Positions 1 to 7,363 of a stretch of 10,171 nucleotides of DNA are shown piece after piece; position 1 is the first letter of the stretch; every line of letters begins with the position of its first letter. Source of the stretch: Bacillota bacterium (lineage in GTDB: Bacteria; Bacillota; Clostridia; Peptostreptococcales; Anaerovoracaceae); the NCBI GenBank assembly GCA_016286935.1, contig JAEEUO010000018.1, positions 1 to 10,171 of the forward strand, given 5' to 3'. Made by a program: the position numbers and the translations under genes. Under the pieces are notes generated by a model, which saw only the letters and a list, made by a program, of their open reading frames with translations, had not been told where the DNA came from and ran no database searches.

Positions 1-2
1 TC

Positions 3-485
3 GAAGCGGCCGTTCTGCCCGGCAGCGGACAGGTCGTCCTGACCGGCCAGCTCGGCGACGTCATGCAGGAATCGGCCCGCGCGGCGTTCTCGTACGTCCG
101 CCAGCACGCCGACGAGCTCGGCATCGAAGGCCCGTTCTACAAGGAGAAGGATCTCCACATCCACATCCCCGAGGGAGCCGTCCCGAAGGACGGCCCGTCC
201 GCCGGCGTGACGATGCTGACGGCGATCGTGTCGGCGCTGACCGGGACCCCGGTCTCCCACACCGTCGCGATGACGGGCGAAATCACGCTCCGCGGCCAGG
301 TCCTCCCGATCGGCGGCCTCAAGGAAAAGGTCCTCGCGGCGTACCGCAACGGCTGCACGAAGATCATCCTGCCGCGCGAGAATATGCGGGACGTCCCGGA
401 GATCCCGGAGAGCGTCCGCGAGAAGATGACGTTCTGTCCCGTCGAGACGGCCGATCAGGTCCTCGCCGAGGCGCTCGTGAAATAA
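3..485 (+). CDS. lon: Lon (La) ATP-dependent serine protease, C-terminal part (5' truncated by window)
   Basis: This is the last 160 codons of Lon, the cytosolic ATP-dependent protease that degrades misfolded and short-lived regulatory proteins. The frame is open from the window edge, so the AAA+ part and the real start lie upstream. What is visible is the S16 proteolytic domain. It opens with [12 protein letters not shown], a conserved Lon signature. The catalytic serine is in PKDGPSAG (codon 198-200), and the catalytic lysine is the second K of GGLKEK (codon 327-329). The 43-residue Ser-Lys spacing equals that of E. coli Lon (S679/K722). The protein ends in TAA soon after the domain, as expected for a complete C-terminus. 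engB starts 34 nt downstream, the same pairing as in Bacillus. Identification is secure; only LonA versus LonB type is not settled from this fragment, though the motifs fit LonA. Confidence 0.96.
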   Translation, partial: EAAVLPGSGQVVLTGQLGDVMQESARAAFSYVRQHADELGIEGPFYKEKDLHIHIPEGAVPKDGPSAGVTMLTAIVSALTGTPVSHTVAMTGEITLRGQVLPIGGLKEKVLAAYRNGCTKIILPRENMRDVPEIPESVREKMTFCPVETADQVLAEALVK

Positions 486-519
486 TCTGCTTCCGGCGGG
501 CACACCGCCGCGATCCGAA

Positions 520-1164
520 ATGAGAATCCTGAAAGCAGACCTGCTGCAGGTCGCCGCACAGAAGAAACAGTACCCGGACACCGGCGTCGCGGAGATCGCG
601 TTCGCCGGGCGTTCGAATGTGGGAAAGAGTTCCCTCATCAATCTGCTGTGCAACCGGAAGGACCTTGCGCGCGTTTCGGGGAGCCCCGGAAAGACGCGGA
701 CGATCAACTTTTACTCGGTCGTCGTCGAAGCGCCCGATCCCGCGGACGGCAGCGAAAAGCCGGCGAACGTCCGGACGGAATACCGCATCGTCGACCTGCC
801 CGGGTACGGGTACGCGAAGGTGTCGAAGTCGATGTCCGAGGAATGGGGCGGGATGATCGAGACGTATCTCGCGGACCGTCCGAACCTCGCGAAGGTCGCG
901 CTGCTCGTCGACTCACGCCATGCGCCGAACGCCCAGGACGTCCAGATGTACGAGTATATGCGCCATTACGGCTTCGACGGCCTCGTCGTCGCGACGAAGG
1001 CCGATAAACTGTCCCGCTCGGAGCTTCCGAAGAATCTGTCGATGATCCGGAAAACGCTCGGGATGGGACCCGACGACAGGATCTATCCCGTTTCCGCTCT
1101 GAAAAGGACCGGAACGGACGCTCTGTTGGCCGAACTTGAACGGCTCTGGAGGGAAACAAAATGA
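520..1164 (+). CDS. engB: EngB/YsxC/YihA ribosome-biogenesis GTP-binding protein
   Basis: This is a small TRAFAC-class GTPase of 214 aa, needed in well-studied bacteria for late assembly of the 50S ribosomal subunit. All G motifs are present: G1 GRSNVGKS (30-37), G2 threonine in GKTRT (57-61), G3 DLPG (92-95, in the family signature DLPGYGYAKVSKS), G4 TKAD (159-162) and G5 SALK (192-195). The segment DSRHAPNAQDVQMYEY is also typical of the YsxC type. The protein is longer than the usual ~195 aa because of an extra stretch near residues 70-86 between G2 and G3 (see findings). The ATG at 520 gives the normal EngB N-terminus, but no good Shine-Dalgarno sequence precedes it. It lies 34 nt after lon, so it may depend on read-through translation from there. 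It overlaps the next gene by 4 nt (ATGA). Confidence 0.96.
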   Translation: MRILKADLLQVAAQKKQYPDTGVAEIAFAGRSNVGKSSLINLLCNRKDLARVSGSPGKTRTINFYSVVVEAPDPADGSEKPANVRTEYRIVDLPGYGYAKVSKSMSEEWGGMIETYLADRPNLAKVALLVDSRHAPNAQDVQMYEYMRHYGFDGLVVATKADKLSRSELPKNLSMIRKTLGMGPDDRIYPVSALKRTGTDALLAELERLWRETK

Positions 1165-2372
1165 CACTGGACCGCGACGCTTTCGAACAGGCGGCGGAAC
1201 GGCTCGCCCCGCTGATCCACCACACCGAACTCGACCACTCCGTCACCTTCTCGAAGATGGCGGGAGGCAACGTATACCTCAAATGCGAAAACCGCCAGCG
1301 CACCGGTTCGTTCAAGATCCGCGGCGCGGGCAACAAGATCGCTTCTCTGATCGGGCGCGGCGAACGGAACCCCGTCGTCGCTTCGAGCGCGGGCAACCAC
1401 GCCCAGGGCGTCGCGTACGCGGCGTCGCGCTTCGGGATCCCCGCGACGATCGTCATGCCGACGAACGCCCCGATCGCGAAGATCCAGGCGACCGAAGGGT
1501 ACGGCGCGAAGGTCGTGCTGACGGGAACGTGCTACGACGACACGTACGAGGAGGCGCTCCGGATCGCGCGCGATGAGAACGCGACCTTCCTCCATCCGTA
1601 CGACGACGAGGAGGTCATCGCGGGCCAGGGAACGATCGGACTCGAGATCCTGCGCGACCTGCCGGGCGTCGATACAATCGTCGTTCCGGCCGGCGGCGGC
1701 GGACTCCTCTCGGGCGTCGCGGCGGCCGTCAAGCAGATGAACCCGCGCGTCCGCATCATCGGCGTCCAGGCCGAGGGCGCGGACGCGATCGCCCGGAGCT
1801 TCCGTGCCAAAAAGCGCGTCGTGACGCAGTACGCGCGCACGATCGCCGACGGCATCGCGGTCAAGGCGCCCGGCAAGAAGACCGTCGAACTGATCAACGA
1901 ATACGTCGACGACGTCGTGACCGTTTCCGACACCGAGATCGCCGACGCGATCCTGCTCCTCATCGAGCGGTGCAAACAGGTCGTCGAACCGGCCGGCGCG
2001 AGTTCCCTCGCGGCGATCCTGAGCAAAAAGATCGACACGGGATCGAAGCGCTGCGTCGCGGTCCTCTCGGGCGGCAACATCGACGTCAGCTTCATCGAAA
2101 GCATCATCGAACGCGGCCTCGTCGCGCGCGGACGCCGGATCAAATTCCTCGTCCGGCTTCTCGACCGTCCGGGCAGCCTGATCTCGCTCCTGTCGATCAT
2201 CGCGAAGGACGGCGCCAACGTCCTCACCGTCGAACACGACAAGCTCGTGCTCGGCCTCAACCCGAACGAAACGAGCGTCCACATCGCCTGCGAGGTCGGC
2301 GGAAAGGACCATTCCGCGCGCCTCCTGAAGGACATCGAAGCGGCGGGCTTTACCGTCGAGATCGAAGAATAG
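1161..2372 (+). CDS. ilvA: Threonine ammonia-lyase (threonine dehydratase), medium form with one ACT domain
   Basis: This PLP enzyme converts L-threonine to 2-oxobutanoate and ammonia, the first step towards isoleucine or of threonine catabolism. It has 403 aa. Residues 1-320 are the fold-type II PLP domain. The Schiff-base lysine is K52 in TGSFKIRGA, the SSAGNHAQG substrate loop is at 75-83, the glycine-rich phosphate loop AGGGGLLSG at 177-185, and SGGNID at 303-308. Residues ~326-400 form a single ACT-like domain, seen from LVRLLDRPGSL. This matches the family's medium form, as opposed to the long IlvA with a two-part regulatory end or the short TdcB. The ATG overlaps the engB stop, and an SD GGAGGG sits at 1148-1153 with 7 nt spacing. 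Biosynthetic (ilvA) and catabolic (tdcB) roles cannot be told apart from sequence alone; the gene symbol is therefore less certain than the function. Confidence 0.92.
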   Translation: MTLDRDAFEQAAERLAPLIHHTELDHSVTFSKMAGGNVYLKCENRQRTGSFKIRGAGNKIASLIGRGERNPVVASSAGNHAQGVAYAASRFGIPATIVMPTNAPIAKIQATEGYGAKVVLTGTCYDDTYEEALRIARDENATFLHPYDDEEVIAGQGTIGLEILRDLPGVDTIVVPAGGGGLLSGVAAAVKQMNPRVRIIGVQAEGADAIARSFRAKKRVVTQYARTIADGIAVKAPGKKTVELINEYVDDVVTVSDTEIADAILLLIERCKQVVEPAGASSLAAILSKKIDTGSKRCVAVLSGGNIDVSFIESIIERGLVARGRRIKFLVRLLDRPGSLISLLSIIAKDGANVLTVEHDKLVLGLNPNETSVHIACEVGGKDHSARLLKDIEAAGFTVEIEE

Positions 2373-2405
2373 GCCGGCGGCCCCGAAATCATTTCGACTT
2401 TCCGA

Positions 2406-2434
2406 TTGACGGAGAACCCGTTTTACGCTATACT
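2406..2434 (+). promoter_or_regulatory. Sigma-70/SigA-type promoter of the pyr operon
   Basis: TTGACG (2406-2411) and TATACT (2429-2434) are separated by exactly 17 bp, each one base from the consensus hexamers. They lie in the only AT-rich patch of an otherwise GC-rich window. Transcription should start near 2440-2442. The leader would then run about 50 nt to the start of pyrC. No other convincing promoter was seen in the window, so this one probably drives all seven pyrimidine genes. Confidence 0.85.
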
Positions 2435-2448
2435 GTTTCACGGTAAAA

Positions 2449-2481
2449 ATCTTTAATGCGGTCCAGAGAGACCGGAAAGAT
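2449..2481 (+). promoter_or_regulatory. PyrR-type RNA binding loop (UMP-responsive leader hairpin)
   Basis: The RNA can fold into a two-tier hairpin. The lower stem is ATCTTT (2449-2454) with AAAGAT (2476-2481). An asymmetric internal loop has AATG on the 5' side (2455-2458) and a single G on the 3' side (2475). The upper stem is CGGTC (2459-2463) with GACCG (2470-2474), and the terminal hexaloop is CAGAGA (2464-2469). The known PyrR target in Bacillus has this architecture, with consensus ARUCCNGNGAGGYU, in which the hexaloop is CNGNGA. Here GGUC-CAGAGA-GACC fits the hexaloop fully, and the one upper-stem change (G to A opposite U) keeps the pairing. PyrR binds this element when UMP is high. 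The hairpin begins ~8 nt after the predicted transcript start and ends next to the pyrC SD. No terminator or antiterminator fits in the leader, so control of translation initiation is inferred, as described for mycobacterial PyrR. pyrR itself is not in the window. Confidence 0.8.
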
Positions 2482-2494
2482 GAGGGATACTGTG
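2482..2494 (+). promoter_or_regulatory. Ribosome binding site and likely GTG start of pyrC
   Basis: GAGGGA at 2482-2487 is the only good Shine-Dalgarno match before pyrC. It stands 6 nt (measured from GAGG) before an in-frame GTG at 2492. Other in-frame starts are ATG 2456 (inside the PyrR-type hairpin, ~15 nt from the transcript start, no SD), ATG 2480 (its first two bases paired in the lower stem, weak GGA only) and ATG 2506 (SD too far away). The other pyr genes, apart from pyrK, have strong SDs, which favours GTG 2492. ATG 2480 remains possible. The SD starts directly after the hairpin, so PyrR bound there should block ribosome access. Confidence 0.55.
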
Positions 2495-3634
2495 ACTTAC
2501 GTTAACATGCTCAAACCGCACAGCGGACTGTCTTTTGACACGGCGCTCCGTGCGGATTTTTTGTCCCCCGACCGGGAGTATGTTCTCCTCCCCGGCTTCT
2601 GCGATGTCCACGTACATTTCCGCGAGCCGGGGTTTTCGTATAAGGAGACGATCCGGACGGGAAGCCTCGCGGCGGCGCGCGGCGGCTATACGGCCGTGTT
2701 CGCGATGCCGAATCTGAATCCGGTGCCCGACAGCGCGGAACACCTCGAAGCGGAGATGGCGATCATCCGCCGCGACGCGGCCGTTCCCGTCCTGCCCTAC
2801 GCGTCGATCACGGTCGGCGAGAAGGGCGAACAGCTCGCCGATCTCGAGGCCCTCGCGGCGGCCGGCGCCGTCGCGTTCTCCGACGACGGCCGCGGCGTTC
2901 AGTCCCGCGCGATGATGCGCGAGGCGATGGAGCGCGCGAAGGCGCTCGGGAAGGTCATCGTCGCCCACTGCGAGGATGAGGCGTACCCGGCCGAAGACCC
3001 GAGAAGCGAGTGGAAGGAGGTCGAACGCGACCTGATCCTCGCGGACGAGACGGGCGCGGCCTTCCACGCCTGCCACATCTCCTCGAAGGAATCGGTCGAC
3101 CTGATCCGCGACGCGAAAAAGAACGGCGTGGACGCGACGTGCGAGACGGCGCCCCACTACCTGGCTCTCGACGACACGATGCTCGAGGACGACGGCCGGT
3201 TCAAAATGAACCCGCCGGTCCGCACAAAACGCGACCGCGAGGCGCTGCTCGAGGCGGTAGCGGACGGGACGGTCGACATGATCGCGACGGACCACGCGCC
3301 CCACAGCGCGGAGGAGAAGGCGCGCGGGTTCGCGAAGAGCCTGAACGGGATCGTCGGGCTGGAAACGGCCTTCCCGGTCCTCTATACGGACCTCGTGCGC
3401 GGCGGGATCGTGACGCTCGGGACGCTCGTCCGATTGCTCGCGGAGAACCCGCGGAAGCGGTTCGGCCTCCCGGAGGACGGCGGCTTCGCGGTGTGGGATC
3501 TGAACGCGGAATACGCGGTCGACCCGGCGGAGTTCCTCTCGATGGGGAAGTCGTGCCCGTTCACCGGCCGGCGCGTCTTCGGACGGAACAAACTGACCGT
3601 CCTGAACGGGACCGCGGTCTTCAAGGAGTTATAA
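2492..3634 (+). CDS. pyrC: Dihydroorotase (class I, PyrC)
   Basis: This enzyme closes N-carbamoyl-L-aspartate to dihydroorotate, the third step of UMP synthesis, in the cytosol. It is 380 aa from the GTG chosen on SD grounds (392 aa if ATG 2456 is used). It has the amidohydrolase barrel motifs with all expected zinc ligands, numbered from GTG: H40 and H42 in DVHVHFREPG, an aspartate of the SDDG motif (131/132), H159 in HCED, H195 in CHISS and D267 in ATDHAPH. An aspartate in place of a carboxylated lysine as bridging ligand is what the Bacillus/Aquifex class I enzymes use. The spacing between HCED and CHIS is 36 residues, clearly shorter than in B. subtilis PyrC as I recall it (~53). The N-terminal beta-sandwich is also abbreviated. 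It is the first gene after the promoter and PyrR-type hairpin, and carB follows after 27 nt. Confidence 0.94.
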   Translation: MTYVNMLKPHSGLSFDTALRADFLSPDREYVLLPGFCDVHVHFREPGFSYKETIRTGSLAAARGGYTAVFAMPNLNPVPDSAEHLEAEMAIIRRDAAVPVLPYASITVGEKGEQLADLEALAAAGAVAFSDDGRGVQSRAMMREAMERAKALGKVIVAHCEDEAYPAEDPRSEWKEVERDLILADETGAAFHACHISSKESVDLIRDAKKNGVDATCETAPHYLALDDTMLEDDGRFKMNPPVRTKRDREALLEAVADGTVDMIATDHAPHSAEEKARGFAKSLNGIVGLETAFPVLYTDLVRGGIVTLGTLVRLLAENPRKRFGLPEDGGFAVWDLNAEYAVDPAEFLSMGKSCPFTGRRVFGRNKLTVLNGTAVFKEL

Positions 3635-3661
3635 ACAGCGAAAGCGACAGGAGATAAAGAA

Positions 3662-6600
3662 ATGGCGAAAAATACGGATATCAAGAAGGTTCTCATCATC
3701 GGCTCCGGCCCGATCGTCATCGGCCAGGCCGCCGAATTCGACTACGCGGGGACGCAGGCCTGCCTCGCGCTGAAGGAGGAGGGCTACAAGGTCATCCTCT
3801 GCAACTCGAACCCCGCGACGATCATGACCGACACGTCGATCGCGGACAAGGTCTATATGGAGCCGCTGACGCTCGAATACATCGCGAAGATCCTGCGGTA
3901 CGAACGGCCCGACGCGATCGTTCCCGGCATCGGCGGACAGACCGGCCTGAACCTCGCGATGCAGCTCGAGAAGAAGGGCGTCCTCGCCGAGTGCGGCGTG
4001 AAGCTGCTCGGTACGCCGAGCACGTCGATCGAACGCGCCGAGGACCGCGAACTGTTCAAGGAGATGTGCCAGTCGATCGGTGAACCGGTCATCCCCTCCG
4101 AGATCACCTACAGCCTGGAGGAGGCGAAGGCCGCCGCGGGCCGCATCGGCTATCCGGTCGTTCTGCGCCCCGCCTTCACGCTCGGCGGAACGGGCGGCGG
4201 GTTCGCGTACGACGAGGAGGAACTCGTCGAGGTCGGCACGAACGCCTTCCGCCTCTCGCCCGTCCACCAGGTCCTGATCGAGAAGAGCGTCAAAGGCTAT
4301 AAGGAGATCGAGTTCGAGGTCATGCGCGACTCGACCGACCGCGCGATCACGATCTGCGGCATGGAAAACGTCGATCCCGTCGGCGTCCACACCGGCGACT
4401 CGATCGTCGTCGCCCCGATCCTCTCGCTGAACGACCACGATCTCAAAATGCTGAACGACAGCGCCCTCAAGATCATCCGCGAACTGAAGATCGAAGGCGG
4501 CTGCAACGTCCAGTTCGCGCTCAACCCGGATTCGAGCGAATACTACCTGATCGAAGTCAATCCGCGCGTGTCGCGTTCGTCGGCGCTCGCCTCGAAGGCG
4601 TCCGGCTATCCGATCGCGCGCGTGACCGCGAAGATCGCCGTCGGCATGACGCTCGACGAGATCCCGGTCGCGGGCGGAACGGCGGCGAACGAGCCCGTGC
4701 TCGACTACTTCGTCGCGAAGTTCCCGCGCTTCCCGTTCGACAAGTTCGCGTCCGCCTCGAACAAGCTCGGCACCCAGATGAAGGCGACCGGCGAGGTCAT
4801 GGGCATCGGCTCGACGCTTGAGGAATGCATGCTCAAATCCGTCCGCTCGCTCGAGACGGGCGTCGTCCACTTCCACATGGCGAAGTTCGACGAGACCTCA
4901 ACCGACGACCTTCTGGCCTACGTCGGCGAGTTCCGCGACGACGGCGTGTTCGCGGTGTTCGAGCTGCTCCGCCGCGGCGTTTCGATCGCGGAGATCCACG
5001 ACCGCACGATGATCACCGAACTCTTCCTCGAATCGTTCGCGAAGATCGTCGCGATGGAGAAGAAGCTGAAGGAACACGTCAACGAGGTCCCCGTCCTCCG
5101 CGAGGCGAAAAAGATGGGCTTCTCGGATGCGTGGATCGCGGACGCGTGGAAGCTGACCGAGGTCGAGGTCTACGAAAAACGCAAGGCCCATAAGATCACG
5201 CCCGTCTTCCGCATGGTCGACACGCTCCACACCGGAAAATACATCGCCTATCTCTACTCGTCCTACACCGGAAAGAACGATTCGCGCCTCGGCGACAGGA
5301 AAAAGATCGTCGTCCTCGGCGCCGGCCCGATCCGCATCGGCCAGGGCGTCGAATTCGACTATTCGACCGTCCACGCCGTTCAGACGATCCGCCGCAACGG
5401 CTACGAATCGATCATCATCAACAACAACCCCGAAACGGTCTCGACCGACTACACGACGGCCGACAAGCTCTATTTCGAGCCGCTGACGCCCGAAGACGTG
5501 ATGGCGATCCTCGATTTTGAAAAGCCCGAGGGCGTCATTGCCTCCCTCGGCGGCCAGACCGCGATCAACCTCGCGGAGCCTCTGATGGAGCGCGGCGTGA
5601 AGATCATCGGCACGGACTGCGAGGCGATCGAGCGCGCGGAGAACCGCGACAGCTTCGAGAAGGTCCTGATCGATCTCGGCATCCCCCAGCCCCCGGGGCA
5701 CGCGGTGACGCGGATCGAGGACGGCGTCAAGGCCGCGGAGGAGATCGGCTATCCGGTCCTCGTCCGCCCGTCGTTCGTGCTCGGCGGCCGCGCGATGCAG
5801 GTCGTCGCGAGCGAGGCCCAGCTCCGCCATTATCTCAAGACGGCCGTCGAGATCGACGCCGACAAGCCCGTCCTCGTCGACAAGTACATCCTCGGCAAGG
5901 AGGTCGAGATCGACGCGATCTGCGACGGGCGCGACGTGTTCGTTCCGGGCATCATGGAACTCGTCGAGCGGACCGGCATCCACTCCGGCGACTCGATCTC
6001 CGTCTACCCGCCGTTCTCGATCTCGAACAAGGTCAAGGGCACGATCCTCCAGTACGCGAAGAAGCTCGGCCTCGGGATCGGCATCAAAGGCCTCTACAAC
6101 ATCCAGTTCATCGTCGACCGCAACGATGACGTCTACATCATCGAGGTCAACCCGCGCTCCTCGCGCACCGTCCCGTTCCTCTCGAAGGCGACCGGCTATT
6201 CCCTCGCCGACATCGCGACCGAGGTCATCCTCGGCAAATCGCTGAAGGAGCAGGGCATCTTCGACCTCTACGCGGAGGAGAAGAAGCGCTTCTACGTCAA
6301 GGTCCCCGTCTTCTCGTTCAACAAGATCAAGGGCCTCGACGCGTACCTCTCTCCCGAGATGAAATCGACGGGCGAGGCGATCGGCTACGACGACAAGCTC
6401 AACCGCGCGCTCTACAAGGCGCTCCAGGCCGGCGGAACGAAGCTCCGCTCCTACGGCACGGTCTTCGCGACGATCGCCGACGCCGACAAGGAGGAGGCGC
6501 TCCCGCTCATCCGCCGCTTCTACAACCTCGGCTTCAACATCCAGGCGACCGCGGGCACGGCGAAGTTCCTCAAGGCGAACGGCATCCGCACCCACGTCCT

Positions 6601-6835
6601 CGGCAAGATCAGCGACGGCTCCGACGAGATCCCCGAGGCGATCCGCAAGGGCTACATCGCCTTCATCATCAACACGCGCGACATCTCCAACGCGACGGAG
6701 GCGACGGACGGCTCGATGATCCGACAGCTCGCGACCGAGAACAACGCGACGATCTTCACGTCGCTCGACACGGTCCGCGTCCTGCTCGACGTCCTCGAGG
6801 AGACGACGCTGACGATCTCGACGATCGACGCGTAG
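3662..6835 (+). CDS. carB: Carbamoyl-phosphate synthase large subunit
   Basis: This subunit makes carbamoyl phosphate from bicarbonate, ammonia and two ATP; the ammonia normally comes from the CarA glutaminase. It has 1057 aa, close to the family's ~1070. Two homologous ATP-grasp halves are plain. The first begins with KVLIIGSGPIVIGQAAEFDY (~9-28) and has RPAFTLGGTGGG with R169 at the E. coli position and VNPRVSRSSALASK. The second begins near residue 547 with VVLGAGPIRIGQGVEFDY and has RPSFVLGG and EVNPRSSRTVPFLSK. The last ~125 residues (from ~932) form the MGS-like allosteric domain with TAGTAKFL, which binds effectors such as UMP in characterised enzymes. AGGAG at 3649-3653 precedes the ATG by 8 nt. 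The operon context suggests the pyrimidine-type synthase, but the product may also serve arginine synthesis. carA is not adjacent (see findings). Confidence 0.98.
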   Translation: MAKNTDIKKVLIIGSGPIVIGQAAEFDYAGTQACLALKEEGYKVILCNSNPATIMTDTSIADKVYMEPLTLEYIAKILRYERPDAIVPGIGGQTGLNLAMQLEKKGVLAECGVKLLGTPSTSIERAEDRELFKEMCQSIGEPVIPSEITYSLEEAKAAAGRIGYPVVLRPAFTLGGTGGGFAYDEEELVEVGTNAFRLSPVHQVLIEKSVKGYKEIEFEVMRDSTDRAITICGMENVDPVGVHTGDSIVVAPILSLNDHDLKMLNDSALKIIRELKIEGGCNVQFALNPDSSEYYLIEVNPRVSRSSALASKASGYPIARVTAKIAVGMTLDEIPVAGGTAANEPVLDYFVAKFPRFPFDKFASASNKLGTQMKATGEVMGIGSTLEECMLKSVRSLETGVVHFHMAKFDETSTDDLLAYVGEFRDDGVFAVFELLRRGVSIAEIHDRTMITELFLESFAKIVAMEKKLKEHVNEVPVLREAKKMGFSDAWIADAWKLTEVEVYEKRKAHKITPVFRMVDTLHTGKYIAYLYSSYTGKNDSRLGDRKKIVVLGAGPIRIGQGVEFDYSTVHAVQTIRRNGYESIIINNNPETVSTDYTTADKLYFEPLTPEDVMAILDFEKPEGVIASLGGQTAINLAEPLMERGVKIIGTDCEAIERAENRDSFEKVLIDLGIPQPPGHAVTRIEDGVKAAEEIGYPVLVRPSFVLGGRAMQVVASEAQLRHYLKTAVEIDADKPVLVDKYILGKEVEIDAICDGRDVFVPGIMELVERTGIHSGDSISVYPPFSISNKVKGTILQYAKKLGLGIGIKGLYNIQFIVDRNDDVYIIEVNPRSSRTVPFLSKATGYSLADIATEVILGKSLKEQGIFDLYAEEKKRFYVKVPVFSFNKIKGLDAYLSPEMKSTGEAIGYDDKLNRALYKALQAGGTKLRSYGTVFATIADADKEEALPLIRRFYNLGFNIQATAGTAKFLKANGIRTHVLGKISDGSDEIPEAIRKGYIAFIINTRDISNATEATDGSMIRQLATENNATIFTSLDTVRVLLDVLEETTLTISTIDA

Positions 6836-6841
6836 GGGCTA

Positions 6842-7363
6842 ATGCGAAACAGGGAAAGAACGAACACGATGCAGGAAAGAATCTTTACGATCGTATCGAA
6901 CGAACCGCTCGCGCGTGACACGTTCCGGATGGTCCTCACGGGAGATACGTCCGCGATCACGCGCCCCGGCCAGTTCGTCAATCTCAGGATCGGCGGGCTG
7001 TATCTGCGCCGTCCGATCTCCGTGTCGGATTCCGGTCCGGGGACGTGCCCGGCGGGGCTTCCCGGAGCCGGTCTGCCGATGGATTTTCTGACGCTGATCT
7101 ACAAGGTCGTCGGACAGGGAACGGAAGCGATGGCGGAGATGGGAAGCGACACGGAACTCGACGTACTCACGGGCCTCGGCAACGGCTTCGACGTGAGCCG
7201 CGCGGGCGGCAGGCCGCTCCTCATCGGCGGCGGCGTCGGCGTTCCGCCGCTCTATAAGCTCGCGAAGGAACTCACCGCGCGGGGATGCGCCGTAACGGCG
7301 GTCCTCGGCTTCAACACGGCGGACGAAGCCTTCTACGCGGACGAATTCCGCGCGCTCGGGTGA
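6842..7363 (+). CDS. pyrK: Dihydroorotate dehydrogenase electron-transfer subunit PyrK, N-terminal FAD/NAD-binding portion (ends at in-frame TGA)
   Basis: This is the ferredoxin-reductase-like part of PyrK, which passes electrons from PyrD's FMN through a [2Fe-2S] cluster and FAD to NAD+. It has 173 aa from ATG 6842. The family-like N-terminus QERIFTIVSNEPLARDTFRM fits ATG 6869 (165 aa) equally well, and neither start has a convincing SD. The FAD-binding motif RRPIS is at 56-60, with LIYKVVGQGT after it and the NAD-site loop GGGVGVPPLY at 129-138. A Gly/Pro-rich stretch at ~64-79 replaces the usual short loop. The reading frame is closed by TGA at 7361-7363 inside a normally continuous protein, and the missing iron-sulfur half follows in the same frame (7367-7645). 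Either the protein is made as two pieces, or this is a nonsense mutation or a sequence error. Confidence 0.88.
   Translation: MRNRERTNTMQERIFTIVSNEPLARDTFRMVLTGDTSAITRPGQFVNLRIGGLYLRRPISVSDSGPGTCPAGLPGAGLPMDFLTLIYKVVGQGTEAMAEMGSDTELDVLTGLGNGFDVSRAGGRPLLIGGGVGVPPLYKLAKELTARGCAVTAVLGFNTADEAFYADEFRALG

Noticed and set aside
494..510. Hairpin CGGCGG/CCGCCG between lon and engB as a terminator
   Set aside because: The 6-bp stem has no following T-run and engB starts within 10 nt, so it is not a credible intrinsic terminator.
2372..2400. Inverted repeats after ilvA (GGCC-GGC-GGCC and CGAAA-TCA-TTTCG) as a terminator
   Set aside because: The stems are only 4-5 bp, and the downstream ACTTTCC is not a proper T-tract. 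Termination of the lon-engB-ilvA transcript here is possible but unsupported.
1083..2441. 452-codon open frame on the minus strand opposite ilvA
   Set aside because: Shadow of ilvA; it would also have to be read through the pyr promoter and the engB end, and no protein family is recognisable.
4898..6595. 565-codon open frame on the minus strand opposite carB
   Set aside because: It has the same Arg/Asp/Val-rich shadow composition, no recognisable motif, and lies wholly inside carB.
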